Positions 32,039-43,939 of a DNA stretch of 43,939 bases are shown in pieces. The stretch comes from Phellopilus nigrolimitatus (Eukaryota; Basidiomycota; Agaricomycetes; Hymenochaetales; Hymenochaetaceae), in assembly GCA_021029095.1 (NCBI GenBank), contig JAJOHG010000216.1:1-43939 (forward strand). Direction: 5' to 3'. The first letter of the stretch is position 1, and each line of letters begins with the position of its first letter. The translations under genes and the position numbers were made by a program. The notes beneath the pieces were generated by a model. It had not been told where the DNA came from and ran no database searches. It saw nothing but the letters and a program-made list of their open reading frames with translations.

Positions 32039-33331
32039 AATAACATTAATGTGCATTTACTCTATACATGTACATAAGCTTCTGTTACTTTCCTCAAAAT
32101 CAATAATAATTTGTCAGGATACCTAGCAGGTGCAGTAAATCTGTCATGCCATGCAGGACCATCCTCACCAAGAGCACGATCAAAAGACAGCCAAGGATTG
32201 TGTGGTGATTGTATGCATTGTATTTCCGGCAATGTTCAGTATGGAGTGCAAGGTAGTATATAAGTGATTTCCTACCTGCATCTTTTTGTTCGAGCAGTTG
32301 CAGTGTGAGGGAAAAAACCTTTTGAGCCCAGGAAATTTAATGTTTCCCAATGTAAACCTGACATTGTAGGTGAAAATATATTCTTCCCTAGTGATTAGAC
32401 AAAATAAAAGACCAGCAGAGACGATATGCAAGGATAGCCTCGTTTCGGAAGTGGAAAGAATACAGGATCATCTTCAGCCCAGCAGACTTGCTTCACGTTA
32501 AGAAGGTGTCTGATGATATCACAACGAAAAAGGTGACCCTATTTCGGGAAGCTTCATTTTGATACCGGCAACGGGTCTGCAATTCTTTGGCAACCTTAAA
32601 TCTAAAAGGAAGGGATTTTATCCTTGTTTCCAGCTCCTCAGGCTCAAGCTTTATCCATTCGACATGGCTTTAAATGTTCAAGGTTAGACAGCATTTCCTG
32701 GAACATGAGAAATAATATGACAAGATGTCAGATTTCTGAATCAGTGCAAGTGCGCGAAGATGCGAGGCAAGTCTAAGTTGAAGTTGAGCGAAAAGTGTTA
32801 CGCTGTGCTAGCCACAAAGTAGCTCGTTCCCACGTTCCTTGCTTCCTTCTTCATCAGAGCTGTAAGTAATGCACCACGACTCAAGAGCTCAGAGAGAAGT
32901 TTCTCGGCGTTGAACAGGAAAAATACCAATCAACTGCGTATACTACTGTGTCTTCCAAGTGTCAGTATATTTTTATCCGTTTCGTTGAACGGTCAACCAG
33001 ACGCAAGTCAAGTGTGTAATCATGGTAATTTGGATAAATACACAAGCAGCGCGTGAGAGTCTTTATACCAGGAGGCACTCAATCCTATGTGGTACCCAAA
33101 GTCAGAAAAAATCAAGAATGTTTTGTTCATATTTGCATGTACAGTGTACATACAACGAGGGATTTTTTTTTCAGCCCAGCAAAAGCGTCGATCATGTCCA
33201 GAAAAGGAAACTATGGCCACGAGGCGGGAATTCGGGAGAGCTCAGAACGCAGCGGGCAACTCGAGCGTCTTCCTTCACCCGACCTCGTCGTCGCCTGCTC
33301 TGTCTCCCTTTCCTTGTCCTCATCGTCGGCC
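32039..33331. other. AT-rich spacer upstream of the casein kinase gene
   Basis: No open frame or RNA gene recognised. The last 150 bp before 33332 are pyrimidine-rich and probably hold the casein kinase promoter and 5' UTR. An upstream in-frame ATG at 33194 would add an unconserved leader. Confidence 0.5.
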
Positions 33332-35483
33332 ATGGCCTCGCACGGCGCCCACTCGTCGTCGACCACCAACCTCGTCGGCGTCCACTACCGCGTCGGCAAA
33401 AAGATCGGCGAGGGCTCGTTTGGCGTCATCTTCGAAGGTGTGTGCGCCCTTGCCGCCGCTTGCGATGGGACAGAGCGGGATGGGGCGGTCACCCCGCTAG
33501 CGCCCACTGCGTAGACGGTATGCTAACGGTCGACTGCAGGCACGAATCTCCTCAACTCTCAGACGGTCGCGATCAAGTTTGTGCGTGCATTATTTGCTAC
33601 TGAGTCGTGCGGATGCGCACGTCGTGGAGGCGGATGGGGCTGACCGGGCGCGCTCCGCTTGACAGGAACCGCGCAAGTCCGACGCGCCGCAGCTGCGCGA
33701 CGAGTGCCGCTCGTACCGGATCCTCGCGGGATGCAGTCAGTCCTTTCATTCCCGCCCCTGTGGACGCCGTGTCGGCCGTCTGATAGCTGATGTCTATTCT
33801 GTTCTGTTTCTATTCTGCTCTGCTCTACTCCCTCGTTCCGCCGCCGTTGCACAGCCGGCATCCCGCAGATCTACCACTTTGGGCAGGAGGGCCTGCACAA
33901 CATCCTCGTCATCGACCTGCTGGGCCCGAGCCTGGAGGACCTCTTCGACATGTGCGGGCGCAAATTCTCCGTCAAGACCGTCTGCATGACCGCGCGGCAA
34001 ATGGTGCGCACCGCTCCCGCTCCGTAAATCTGCCGCCCGCCCTAGCAACCACACTCATTTCGCGGACGTAATGTTTTTGCGCAGATTTCGCGCGTGCAGA
34101 TCATACACGAGAAGAACCTCATCTACCGCGACATCAAGCCCGACAACTTCCTCATCGGCCGCCCGGGGACGAAGCACGCGAACCTCGTGCACGTCGTCGA
34201 CTTCGGCATGGCCAAGCAGTACCGCGATCCCAAGACGAAGCAGCACATCCCCTACCGCGAGCGGAAGAGCCTCAGCGGGACTGCGCGCTACATGAGCATC
34301 AATACCCATCTTGGCCGCGGTACGTCGTCGCTATGCTGTCTGTATCCGTCGCTCTTTGCTTAAAATTAGCCTTGGCGATGTGCCGCTGTATATATTTCCC
34401 GCTCTCGCCGAACAGAGCAGTCGCGAAGGGACGACTTGGAAGCACTCGGGCATGTTTTCCTATACTTCCTGCGGGGCAGCCTGCCGTGGCAAGGCCTCAA
34501 AGCCGCCACCAACAAGCAGAAGTACGAGAAGATCGGCGAGAAAAAACAGACCACGCCGATCAAAGAGCTGTGCGACAGCTTCCCGGGTGCGTCTTCCGGC
34601 GCTGTTCGCCTCCGATCGAGATCGCACTTGCTGACAAGTATCTCTGCGCTCAAAAATAGAAGAGTTCAGCATATATCTGAACTACGTCCGCAAGCTCGGC
34701 TTCGAGGAGACGCCCGACTACGAATTCCTGCGCGAGCTGTTCTCGAAGGTCCTGAAGAACCTGGGCGAGGCGGATGATTCGAGGTATGATTGGAACGAGT
34801 TGAATGGAGGCCGGGGATGGGAATCGCAAGTCGTGCGTTCAAACTTTTCGCTCTCCGCCACTTCCCTATTCTTAACAGTCTCTTTCTAGCTTGCGAGTTC
34901 CAGCTCCGCCCAGGGCACGCCCGACAGGCGCCGGGACGACCGCGGGAGGCGCGACGACGAGCAGCGGCGGCGCGCGTCCGCGCAGCAGCCCACGGCTTCG
35001 AACGTCGTGCCGCCCTCGCCCGCGCTCGTGCGGCATGGCTCAAAGACACGCAAGCTCCCCGCGGCGCTCGTGCCCGGCAACGCGACGCCGAACAGCGCCG
35101 CCGCGCAGGTCGGCATCCCACCCGCGTCGCCCGCGCGCCGTGCGAGCATGCAGCAACACGCGGGCGCGGGTGGCCACCCGTACGCCAGCGCACCCGCGCT
35201 CGGCGGCGGGGAGTACGGCACGGGCGCGCCGCCCGTCGCGCCCGCGGTGCCCGCGGCGGTGTCGGACCTGGATGACTCGTACACGGGGGTCGGCGGTGGC
35301 GGCGGCTACGGGCGCTCGCCGGCGATGGTGAGCCCCGCGCCGCCTGCGCTGAGCAACGTGCGCGCGCACGGCGGAGAGGTCGGTGTGGCGAACGGTGCGG
35401 GGTACGACGGGCAGCGCGCGTACGAGCAGGAGCCGCCGCGGCCGCCGCTCATCATCCGGATCCTGACGTGCCACTGCGGGTGA
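33332..35483 (+). CDS. Casein kinase 1 (YCK/CKI1 type)
   Basis: Eight exons (33332-33437, 33540-33580, 33666-33735, 33855-34003, 34085-34319, 34416-34586, 34660-34829, 34890-35483) give 511 residues. The kinase domain spans about residues 14-305: glycine loop [13 protein letters not shown], Lys in TVAIKF, catalytic loop [23 protein letters not shown], and the CK1-specific [15 protein letters not shown] replacing APE, followed by [15 protein letters not shown]. The 200-residue tail is Ala/Gly/Pro-rich. It ends LTCHCG, which suggests membrane attachment by cysteine acylation, as yeast Yck proteins do with a terminal Cys-Cys; this is inference. CK1 enzymes phosphorylate acidic or primed Ser/Thr sites and act in plasma-membrane signalling and endocytosis. 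Start [10 protein letters not shown] has a good context and fits family N-termini. Confidence 0.95.
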
Positions 35484-36199
35484 TCGCCCTGTTGTCTCTC
35501 ATACGCCTTCCCGTTTCTTTTCTGTCCTTGTGCCCGCTCCTGTCTACTTCGTTCGCTGGTTCTGCCGTTCGCATCCGCTCCTCGCTATGCTTTCGTTTTT
35601 TTTTCGTTTGTTCTCGCGCTCTCTGGATAAGGGTTGCCTGCCTGTTGATATACTCTTACCCGGCCAGTCATTTGGATTTTTCTCTTTTCTTCTCTTCGTT
35701 CGCTGCTTCGCGTACACCGTGCATATATCCTTGGTTTCCCGTCCGTGTCCCTTCCGCATATTTTCGTCCGCTCGACACCGATTCCTGCCCCTTCTCCCCT
35801 TCCCCTTCCCTCCAATCACGAACTCACTCACTCTTGGGCTCCGCAGTTGCTTTTCCGCACTAATACAACCAATGCTGTTCACATTCTCTTCCGTTCTTTC
35901 TTCCTCCATCCATCTTCTCCGATCCGTCTTATTTATGATAAGTACACCAGTTATTACACTAATGGGCCCAGACAGTTATGACGATGCAGCATGCAATGAA
36001 TATGAATGACATATAAAACAGGCGGCGGCCCAGAATTTGTTTCTAGTTACACTTAGTGCCATAGATTGAGCAGTAAACAAAAGATATAAAAAGACGAAAG
36101 CATGATGCAAAGCAAATACACAACAAGCAAGACGAAAAGAAGTACAAGCGCTCGGAATGTACAAGAGCGAAAACAGATAATCAATCGAATAGAATAAAA
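35484..36199. other. Convergent spacer
   Basis: Pyrimidine-rich 3' flank of the casein kinase gene, then an AT-rich 3' flank of the JmjC gene. No gene is seen. Confidence 0.6.
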
Positions 36200-39100
36200 T
36201 CAGACAGTAGATTTGCGCGGGCTCCCCTCCCAATGGTTCACAATCAACGTTACATCGTCTGCAATCCACCAGCGAATGAGTTCACGGAAGGCGGAGGAGA
36301 GAAGACACGCCGAGCTCACTGGTGGCGGCCATGAACGCGGCATTGTACTTCGGGTCAGTGTCCAACCCGAGTGCGCTCACCGACGTTGCCGCGCTTGTAC
36401 CCACAGACCCAGAGGGCGGGGCTACACGAGCAGCAGATGAACTAGGCGCGGGCCGGGCCGGCGCTGAAGGCGCAGGCAGCGCCGGCTGTGGGGGAAGAGC
36501 CAGCTCCCGCGGACCAGGCGAGGAGTCGCCGAAGTCGAGTTCGATATCTGTATCTTTCCCGGGCGTGCGCGGGCGTGGTGCGCGTTCGGGGGACGAAAAA
36601 TCGCCCTCGAGCGGGCGGTTCAGCATCGACGGTGTGCACTCCGGCCCCGATCGGCCCTTCTTATTCTTGTACTCGTCGTAGGGTATGCGCCGCTTCTCGT
36701 GGAGAGCGTTGGCGTCGTGCACGGGCGGTTGTTGGCGCTGGGGATGATGATGGTGGGGGTGTGGGTGGTGATTGTTTCCGCCGCTGACGCCGCCGCCGGC
36801 ACTGCCGCCGTCGTTGTCACGCCCCCGATCTTCCGGCCGAACATCGCACATTCTCGGCTTCTTCCTGGCATGCTGAGTATCGTCGTTCCGTCGCTCGTCA
36901 GGCCGAGGAGCCCGCCTAACGAAATTGTTGTAGTTCGGCTGAGGTTCCCTCCGCCACTGGGGCACAGCTGTAAAAGAATGGAGTCAGCAGGATAGAACAG
37001 GATGCACATTTCCGAGCAATACTGACCAGAGTTGTCGTCTTGCCTCGCTTTCCTGCGCTGCTCAGACGCCTGCGCATGCGGGCCTCTGAAGGGAGGACGC
37101 CTGCCAGGGAAAGGTCGATTGTTGTAGTCTCTAAAGTCCGGGAACTCGGCCTGGAACGGATTGTGGAACGGATTGCGGGCATTCCGTAAAATGCGATGAG
37201 TTTCGAGCGGACGAGCAGTTAAAATTGCTCGAAGCACGTACCTGGGGTCGCGCAATGCTGGTATTAATTGTGTGGCCCTGGATCAGCACGGAGGACGAAG
37301 CTTGCTGCATATTTCGCATTTCCAACTGATGCAGCTTTTCCCTGAGAACTTCAATCTCGCCGGTTAAATATTCATTCTTGTGCATTAACCTGTACGCTAT
37401 CTGGGATGGGTCGTGATCTTGTCGCGACCTAACGCGGTCCTTGAGACTAGTAATCACGTCGGTCAAATAGGAAATTTGGGATTCCATATCCACCATGCGG
37501 TTGGCGAGTGGGGATGAAATTTGAGGGTTGGCAGTCGAAGTAGACCCGTGACCGTAATCGGGTTGGCTAGGTGGGGCAGGATACGGTGAAGGATTGGGCA
37601 TTGAAGACTGAGCAGGAATGCTCAAGTGAGGCTGTACCGGTGCAAACGCCGGGCCTGGTGGAAACGTCGGCGCCATAAAAGGCGACGGAACGGGCGGGCG
37701 TGATACTACGTGTGGCGAGACGAGTGGACGAGGTGGTGTGTATGTCGGTCCCGTGGGAACTGAGGATGTATGTGCAGGTGCGGGCGTCGCCACGACGGGA
37801 AGAGCTGGAGATACAGGCCTTGGCACTCGAGCTAGCAATGGTGGTGAAGCTGTAGCGACCCCGTGTTCGGCCGCAGGAAGAGGACCAGACCCAGACGCAT
37901 CACGTGATGAAGTCGGTGCAGGCGCCTCAGGCGAAGATGCTGGAGCAGGCATAGGAGCCTCATTCGCCTGCTCACCTGTAGACTTTCTGCGTTTTTTGAA
38001 TGCCATACCTTCAAATGGCTTCGATAAGGGGGGTGGGCGCTTCTGTGTACCTTTGAGACAGTGGCGGACGGGCTGATCGCTGTCATTGTCGCCGTCATCG
38101 GATGACCCAGAAGAATCCGACTCCTCAATCACGATCACACCGTCCCGCGCCCTCGTCCTTCCGCGCTTAAGTGTTTGAGCAGGTTCCATTGTAGCTGCAG
38201 TCGCCGCCGACTTCGGACGTCCAACGCCGACGGTCGGGCGCGGTTTCGACATAAATGTGTTTGTAGAAGCAGCTGGGACCACAATCTTCGTTATCCTCAT
38301 TTTCGGGGGAGTAGGGTATTCGGAACTGCTTGCGACGGGAGACGAGGTAGCAGGGACTACTGAGGTCTTTCGAAGACGAGACGGTCTAGCTTTCGTCGCC
38401 CTGGAATCCCCATTGCCGGGGAATACTGATACCAAAGCCTTAGTAAATGAGACAGCTTTCAATCACAAGTTCTCTTTCTTATTATTGTAGATACAGGGCT
38501 TACATCATGAATAGATGCATGCGGGGTGCCCGCTCTCAGCACCGACCTGGGTGTAGAGGAAGCGGGTTCGTCCACTGCTTTGTCCTTTTTCGACGAAAAC
38601 CTGGCTCTTTGCTCGGCGTTCAAGGTCGGCACCAGAACATACGGAAAAGGCGCCCGAGGTCGGGATTTGGTATCAGTCGAGGACTTGGTCGTGGGCGAAA
38701 TAACTGGCGGCTTGGGTCTAGATATAATCGTAGATTGCAAGGGCTCCGGAGACACAGAGCGAGAGATCGACGTGGCGGACTCAGAATCGTCGTCCTCACC
38801 CAGGACAGCTCCGGTAAAGCCCTCGACGCCGGACCCAGACTCCTCGGATTGCTATAAATGAACCTCGCTCAGCATACAATATTCGAGACACCGGGAGAAG
38901 ATGAAAGGAAAACACCAGAGGAAATAACCTACCAAGTCCAACTCGCGATACGTCTCATTGTCATACCAGCCCGACTTCCCTTGCTTGCTCAGCGGGATAC
39001 ACGTGCCATACGTCTGTGCGTGCAAAACAAGGCTGACGCGCATGTCGCACGGGCCGCCGGTCTCCTCTGCATTCTGTGCGGCCTGCTGCATGTCCTGATA

Positions 39101-41667
39101 GCGCACCTTTTTGTCCCCCCTGAGGGTATGCTTGCTGTGCCAAATTTCTTGCGTGTCATCTTTCGCGTACCACTCCAACGCATCGGCGACGTAGAAACCG
39201 TCGATGAGGATGTGTCGAAAACAGCGTCCATGGTGGCACTTTTTGCAATTAAGAACCCCCGAGGCGGGGGCAAGGTGCGAGGCTTGCCTTCGGCATGTCA
39301 TGTCCAATTTCTGTTATTATTCTCATTCGTATCCTTCTTATTTTTACAACTATGAAGAGGACACGCACCTTGAAGCGGCCTGCGACCCTAATGTCCAGAA
39401 GCTGACAAGCTGCCGCGAAAATTCCCGGGTGATCGACAACGCGATGTATGGCTCTGCAATTTTTACAATAGAAAGTGAGTAAATACTAATGCTCCAATCT
39501 GTCACGAACTTACTGATGCGAGAGAGCAACCACTTTCACAACATTGACGTGCCCCTTCTTTACATAGCCCTCAAAGTTCACCAAGCTCTGCGCCATGTTC
39601 TGCGCGCGCAGGAGTACGTCCATGGGGTAACGCTGCACAGGCGTCATAATCAAGCACTGGCACGAGCGACCTTCGACGTAGCAGCCTGGACAAACAGTAA
39701 AACTGTCGGTATCCGAGAGAAGACCTCCAGGAGGATGGCCATTGATATCATAAGTGACACATCGCTTGCACTCGAAGAAGCTCTGGAAGATGTCTGCACC
39801 GCAGAAGTCGCACGTGAGGCCATCGAGGTACTCTGGCGCGGATGCGGATATTGGAATGCGAGGGACGTTGTCGAGCACAGACGGCGTCGTCTGCGAGACC
39901 CGCAGCTCGCACTGCGTCGAGCCCTGGTGCTCCTCCTTCAGGATCTTGTCGAAGACGATGAGAAGCGTACGGACATGCTTGATAAGTAGCGAGTGCTCGT
40001 CGGAGAGGGCGATGCGCGTTTCGCATTTCGAAGATGAAGACGATGGAAGGGGACTCTCCCAAGGTGTCGGCGAAGAAAGCGATCTCGAAGACGAAAACGG
40101 CGATGATAAGGGTGATTGCGCAGACAGAAGCACGCTTTTCGGCGTGTTTGCGATGAGCTGTTCTTGGGCTTCCTTGAGATCCTCAGTGAATTTCAAAAGG
40201 GCACGGTACACCATCGCTTTGATCCGATAGGTTTCAGGTCGACATACCCTTTGTGATTGGAAACATCAACATCAGCATCAACATCACGAACAGATGTCGA
40301 TGAGAGCAACCGGGTACCTACCGTCTGTAGATCGGAAGCTCGTGGTGAAACGCGATTGAAAGACCTTCAACGGTCATGCGCGACCACGACGTCTTAATCG
40401 TCAGGCCGCCGTGGTTGACGACCTGGTGGCAGCTGCGACGCGGGACGAGTACGAGGTCCCCGAGCCGCTGCTCCGCGACGAACACCGCGAACGGCGCGCG
40501 TGCAAAGTCCGCAGGTGGCACGACGAGCGCCTCGTGATCAAGCTCCGCGCCTCGCGCATGAAAAAAAGCCGCCGCGCGCGGCGCGTCTGCAGAGCGCGTC
40601 ATGAACCAGAAGGAGGAGCCTCCTTTCTCTGTGTGGCACATGAGATTCTGGCCCGAGGACGCACAGAGGTCCTTGTGTGCGGCAGTGAATGTGTCGCCGA
40701 TGCCATGGTAGCACATGAGTGTCTCGACGCGCTCCTGCGATCCTACTTTAATCTTCAAAACACTAACCAAGTAATTAAAGACATACATGTTCTGGGAGTA
40801 ACTCAAGTACATCCTCTGGGCCACCTGGCTTCAGCATTTCGGGAATGCCGCTGTCCATAAGCCAGGAGCGCCACTCCGGGGGACAGACCGCGTCCTTCCC
40901 ATACAACCTTTCTGTTTCTAATATCACAAAAGGCAAATTGATTCCAATAATCAGATCAGAGTAATCATTCGGACATACCGCCCTCCGATGCATATCTCGG
41001 TGCAGCTCTACTCTTCTCGACGAACTCCTTAAACGGGAGCTCCTTGTCCTTGCGGGAAACGCAGTCCCTTACCGCAATCCCTAAACGAATTAGAAATGAG
41101 CGAAGAAAATTAGTTTTTTGATTCAGAAGCACGAGAAAAGAACGCACGCTCGTCGCCGTGTTCGAGCAGCCATTCAAAGCTGAACAGTCCATCGCGCGGC
41201 CAGTGCGGGGTCTTGTCCCAACCTTCGATGATCAGCGGCATCCCAGATGCCTCGTGCTCCCTAATTATCTTTTCCAGACGCACTGCGCTCTGAAGCGCAG
41301 AGACGCGCGGGACGCGCTGCATGCGCGCGCCGAGCGCGAGCAGGCCGTCGAGCGTCCACCCTTCCGTCGTCGTCGGTGGCGGTGCCGCGAGGGTGGCACC
41401 GAAGGCCTTCGTTTCGGACGGCCGCGCCTTCATCGTGAGTTTCGCGGACGGGTGGTGGCAGACGGCTGCAGCGCCGCAACCATTGCGTGTCGAGCTCGAG
41501 CTCGCCGCCCGAGCGGGCGTGAGTGGGCGTGACGACAACGTGAGTGGTGACGGAGTCACGGGCGGCGCGCCGGGGACCTCGGACTGTATGCGCATCGGAG
41601 ACGACGAGCTCGACGAGGGCTCGCCGACGACAACAGCGGTCGCAGACTCGCACATCGCGATTGCCAT
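36200..41667 (-). CDS. JmjC-domain protein with Cys/His cluster, coiled coil and long disordered tail
   Basis: I join twelve exons into about 1,561 residues: 41667-41148, 41080-40979, 40917-40787, 40752-40322, 40248-39514, 39453-39369, 39238-38933, 38851-38504, 38438-37242, 37150-37027, 36967-36320, 36258-36200. The JmjC region has the Fe(II) ligands H-x-D in DTFTAAHKDLCASSGQNL and the distal His in VLVPRRSCHQVVNHGG, so it could be an active 2-oxoglutarate dioxygenase. Then come TIKTSWSRMTVEG, a Cys cluster (LTCDFCGADIF, FFECKRCVTYD, VCPGCYVEGRSCQC) and CHHGRCFRHILIDG. Residues around 38450-37500 are Ser/Pro-rich. A coiled coil (MVDMESQISYLTDVI, GEIEVLREKLHQLEMRN) precedes an Arg-rich and His-rich tail. 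Likely a chromatin protein; the substrate is unknown. The acceptor at 40753 is the least certain splice, and a split into two genes is not excluded. Confidence 0.85.
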
Positions 41668-42266
41668 GATGGGGGAGGTAATGAAGAAACAAAGCCGGAC
41701 GGGCAAGCTATCAGCTCGCGTTTTTCAAAGGCGTCTAGGGCCTCTGAGGCTGCACGGCCATGCTTCAGTGATTAACCCAGCTTCCTGTTCTGGGTAGTGC
41801 ATATACTTATGAATGATCGAAGGAACTCGGAAGTGCTTCACGTCGCCCAGGGCAATTTCGAGAACAGCATGAGAACAAGAGCACTGCACATGAGATCGCA
41901 ACGTGTAGACCCTATGTAGACGCCCGTCGATTATCGCTCGATACGAGGGGATTTGGAAGATAAAAGAATCATCGATTTATTCCTTTTTTCGCATGGGTAC
42001 ATAACGGGAATTACTGCAGGCAATTTGGTCTAGTTTGTCCTGAGGTACAAATAGTAGAGCGCACATACAGACATACAGGGAAAACACTCGCCAACAACAG
42101 AAGACTGCACAGGCCGCACAGATAGAAGTCAAGAGACACAGGAATAAATAACCCAGAAGAGCGAGATGCACGACAGCGTGGACCATCAAAGTTTGATTCG
42201 TCCAATACAGAGCCCGTTAGACGCTGAGACTTCAAGCTAGGCGTGAGTGAAGCCCTTGGTGACTCC
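41668..42266. other. Intergenic region between two minus-strand genes
   Basis: Upstream region of the JmjC gene and 3' flank of the next gene. No feature is recognised. Confidence 0.5.
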
Positions 42267-43939
42267 CTAGCCCCTTGTCGGGCCTGGTGCAGGATGCGAG
42301 CCAATCGACGGCACGAAGCGATTTGCATGGCCTGATGACGTCGCATTCATCGACGGCGTGGATGGCACGAATCGGCGTGACGCGGTCGTTGGCGTAGACG
42401 GCACGAAGTAACGCCCTGGCCCTGCTGAGGCCGGAGCCAAGGAAGGGACAAACCGGTGCGGCGGCGCCTGGTCAATAAATTGCAGCTGACCCTGGGCGTA
42501 CACGTTCTGGTCGTCTTCCAAGACAGTGAAATGGCTAGAAGGCGTCTGTGAGTGGAGTTGTGTCGAGCTGCGGACGGCCGGGGGCTGGGGCATCCTCATT
42601 ACCCGTTGTTGCTGCTGCCCGAAGGCGAGCGGGTTTGACGGACCTGTCAAACGGGAACAGGAGAGTCGTATGAAGGAACGAGCGTGTTCAACGCATGTCA
42701 CCGGCGCTCACCCTGGTTCGCTTCTACGGAAATTCGTGGAGTCGCGGCACGCTGCATCTGGCGGCCTTGCACAAGGCCTTGTTGCTGGCGGGCGTAAGCC
42801 GGTGTGGGTGGAGGAGGCATAAGTCGCCGGTCGTTCTGGGTCTGCATCTGCCGCGTGGGGGCTTGCTGCGCGTGCGAGAGCACCTGCGGCATCTGCATAT
42901 GCGCCGCCTGCGGCGGATCATATGCGTATTGCCTAGAAGACCGAAGTAAGGAGCGAAAGAGACGTTGACGGCCAAGGAGATGTAAGGAAAGAGCCAGTTC
43001 AACGGTAAACAGACATGAAAGTAAGGAAGGCAGGGAACAAGTTTGAAGGTAAAGAATCGGAGACGGAGAAGATATAAGCGGAGCCCGAAGAATGAAATGA
43101 AACAACCCACTTCGAGAACGTACTCGAGCCAGGTCTGTCCGTCCGCACCTGCTGCCCGCTCCTCGCGCCGTCTGTGCCACCCGGCTTCACGAACGACGGA
43201 GGTGGGTCGTGGTCCGGCGGAAGTGTGATGCGGGGCGGGCCTAGCGGGGTGCGTATCGACCTCGGGCTAGATGTGGCCCTTAAATAGTCCAGCCCACATG
43301 AGATCCTCTGGCTTAGAGGGCGTAAGAGACGCATACATACACTCGTGGGTCCACCATGCGCCGCTTCCGTTCGCGTTGACGGCCTGGCCCGGTTCCTGCG
43401 GCACAGCCCGCCCGCTGCACAGCTGCTCGTTCTCGCGCTTCAGGGCTTCATAATCTCTAAAAACGCGACGAAGTAGGAGTCGCCTCCGATTGTTCATAGA
43501 GATACGGAAGGGACACGCACTGCTTGAACGCCCTCACCGCGGCGACCTCGCCCTTCAGGCGTTGAATGAGCGACTCGAAGCGTACGCTACGGCTCTTGTA
43601 GTACCGTATTTCAGCTGCCATGCTCTCATGTTGGAACTACGCGTCAACATCAGAATTTAATTTCCTTTTATACACGAGTAGACGATGGAACCTTGGCAGC
43701 CTGCGCGAGCGCGTCCATCCCATACGGGACCGAGCGAAACCAATCCGACATCGGCGGGGGCATCTTCGTAACAGGTCGACGGTCCGTTCACCGCTGGTCA
43801 GACTTCATTTTCTGGCAACTGTAATTTTTTGTTACCTCTTTCTGCAGCGGCATGAGCTCGATCCCTAGCGCGCTACAGACCGGACAGCTTTGGTCTGCAT
43901 CTATTTCACGCATGCGCAGTAAGTACGCAAGATCACAGC
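42267..43939 (-). CDS. Unidentified coiled-coil protein with RFVPS repeats (cut by window edge)
   Basis: The gene enters from the right edge. The first visible exon reads DLAYLLRMREIDADQSCPVC and then SALGIELMPLQKE, with a lone C-x-x-C. The next carries MSDWFRSVPYGMDALAQAAK, followed by a charged helical stretch (AAEIRYYKSRSVRFESLIQR, LKGEVAAVRAFKQ, DYEALKRENEQL) that looks like a coiled coil. Later exons are Gln/Pro-rich (AYDPPQAAHMQMPQVLSHA, AYARQQQGLVQGRQMQRA). The last exon is 42643-42267 and holds several RFVPS units. I do not recognise the family. A RING or meiotic-type protein was considered, but no full zinc-binding set is in the window. Confidence 0.65.

Noticed and set aside
33194..33331. 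Upstream in-frame ATG for casein kinase 1
   Set aside because: It adds 46 residues with no family similarity; the ATG at 33332 has better context and normal family length.

Overview
This is nuclear DNA of a filamentous basidiomycete fungus, most likely an agaricomycete. Coding blocks are GC-rich and split by many short GT-AG introns of about 50-100 nt. The recognisable genes are fungal (a KRE6/SKN1-type glucan-assembly enzyme, GID4/Vid24) or general eukaryotic (Bet3, uL24/L26, CCT4, UFD1, casein kinase 1, SLT11/RBM22, FRG1, a JmjC protein). RNA genes are U6 snRNA and an intron-containing tRNA-Phe. I built the exon models by hand from splice signals. Most sum to a multiple of three and rebuild the expected family motifs, but they are predictions.

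Layout: 1-1283 (-) is the 5' part of a probable family 2 glycosyltransferase-like gene with unexplained frame changes. 1284-5609 has no recognisable gene. 5610-7944 (+) is a KRE6/SKN1-like GH16 protein. FRG1 (8704-9758, -) and RPL26 (10100-10834, +) are divergent. A simple-repeat-rich spacer follows, then GID4 (12408-14120, -), a 2.4 kb spacer and Bet3 (16538-17410, -). U6 snRNA (about 17991-18093, -) and the U6-contacting splicing factor SLT11/RBM22 (25981-27279, +) were evidently head-to-head neighbours and are now separated by a 7.7 kb transposable-element composite. CCT4 (27422-29488, -) and UFD1 (29670-31378, +) share a 181 bp divergent promoter. Next come tRNA-Phe (31941-32038, -), casein kinase 1 (33332-35483, +), a large JmjC/zinc-cluster protein (36200-41667, -) and an unidentified coiled-coil gene cut by the right edge (42267-43939, -).

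The most striking object is the composite at 18128-25841. It has inverted terminal repeats of about 620 bp, an 8 bp target duplication (GTAGACAC) on both sides, and no visible transposase. Inside it lies a nearly perfect 3,373 bp palindrome (21201-24573, axis at 22887). Each arm is a 1,562 bp hAT-like non-autonomous element carrying an intron-containing piece of an SDR reductase gene plus 124 bp of flank. The palindrome ends exactly at the outer tips of the two elements. Only the right copy has its own 8 bp target duplication (TCTGCGGA), so it looks like the original insertion and the left arm looks like a later inverted duplication. A decayed ribosomal protein uS2 (RPS0) fragment and an unidentified coding-like segment are also inside.

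The intact genes are mostly housekeeping: translation (L26, tRNA-Phe), splicing (U6, SLT11, possibly FRG1), protein folding and turnover (CCT4, UFD1, GID4), trafficking (Bet3), wall synthesis (KRE6-like), signalling (CK1) and chromatin (JmjC). I see no operon-like or biosynthetic cluster.
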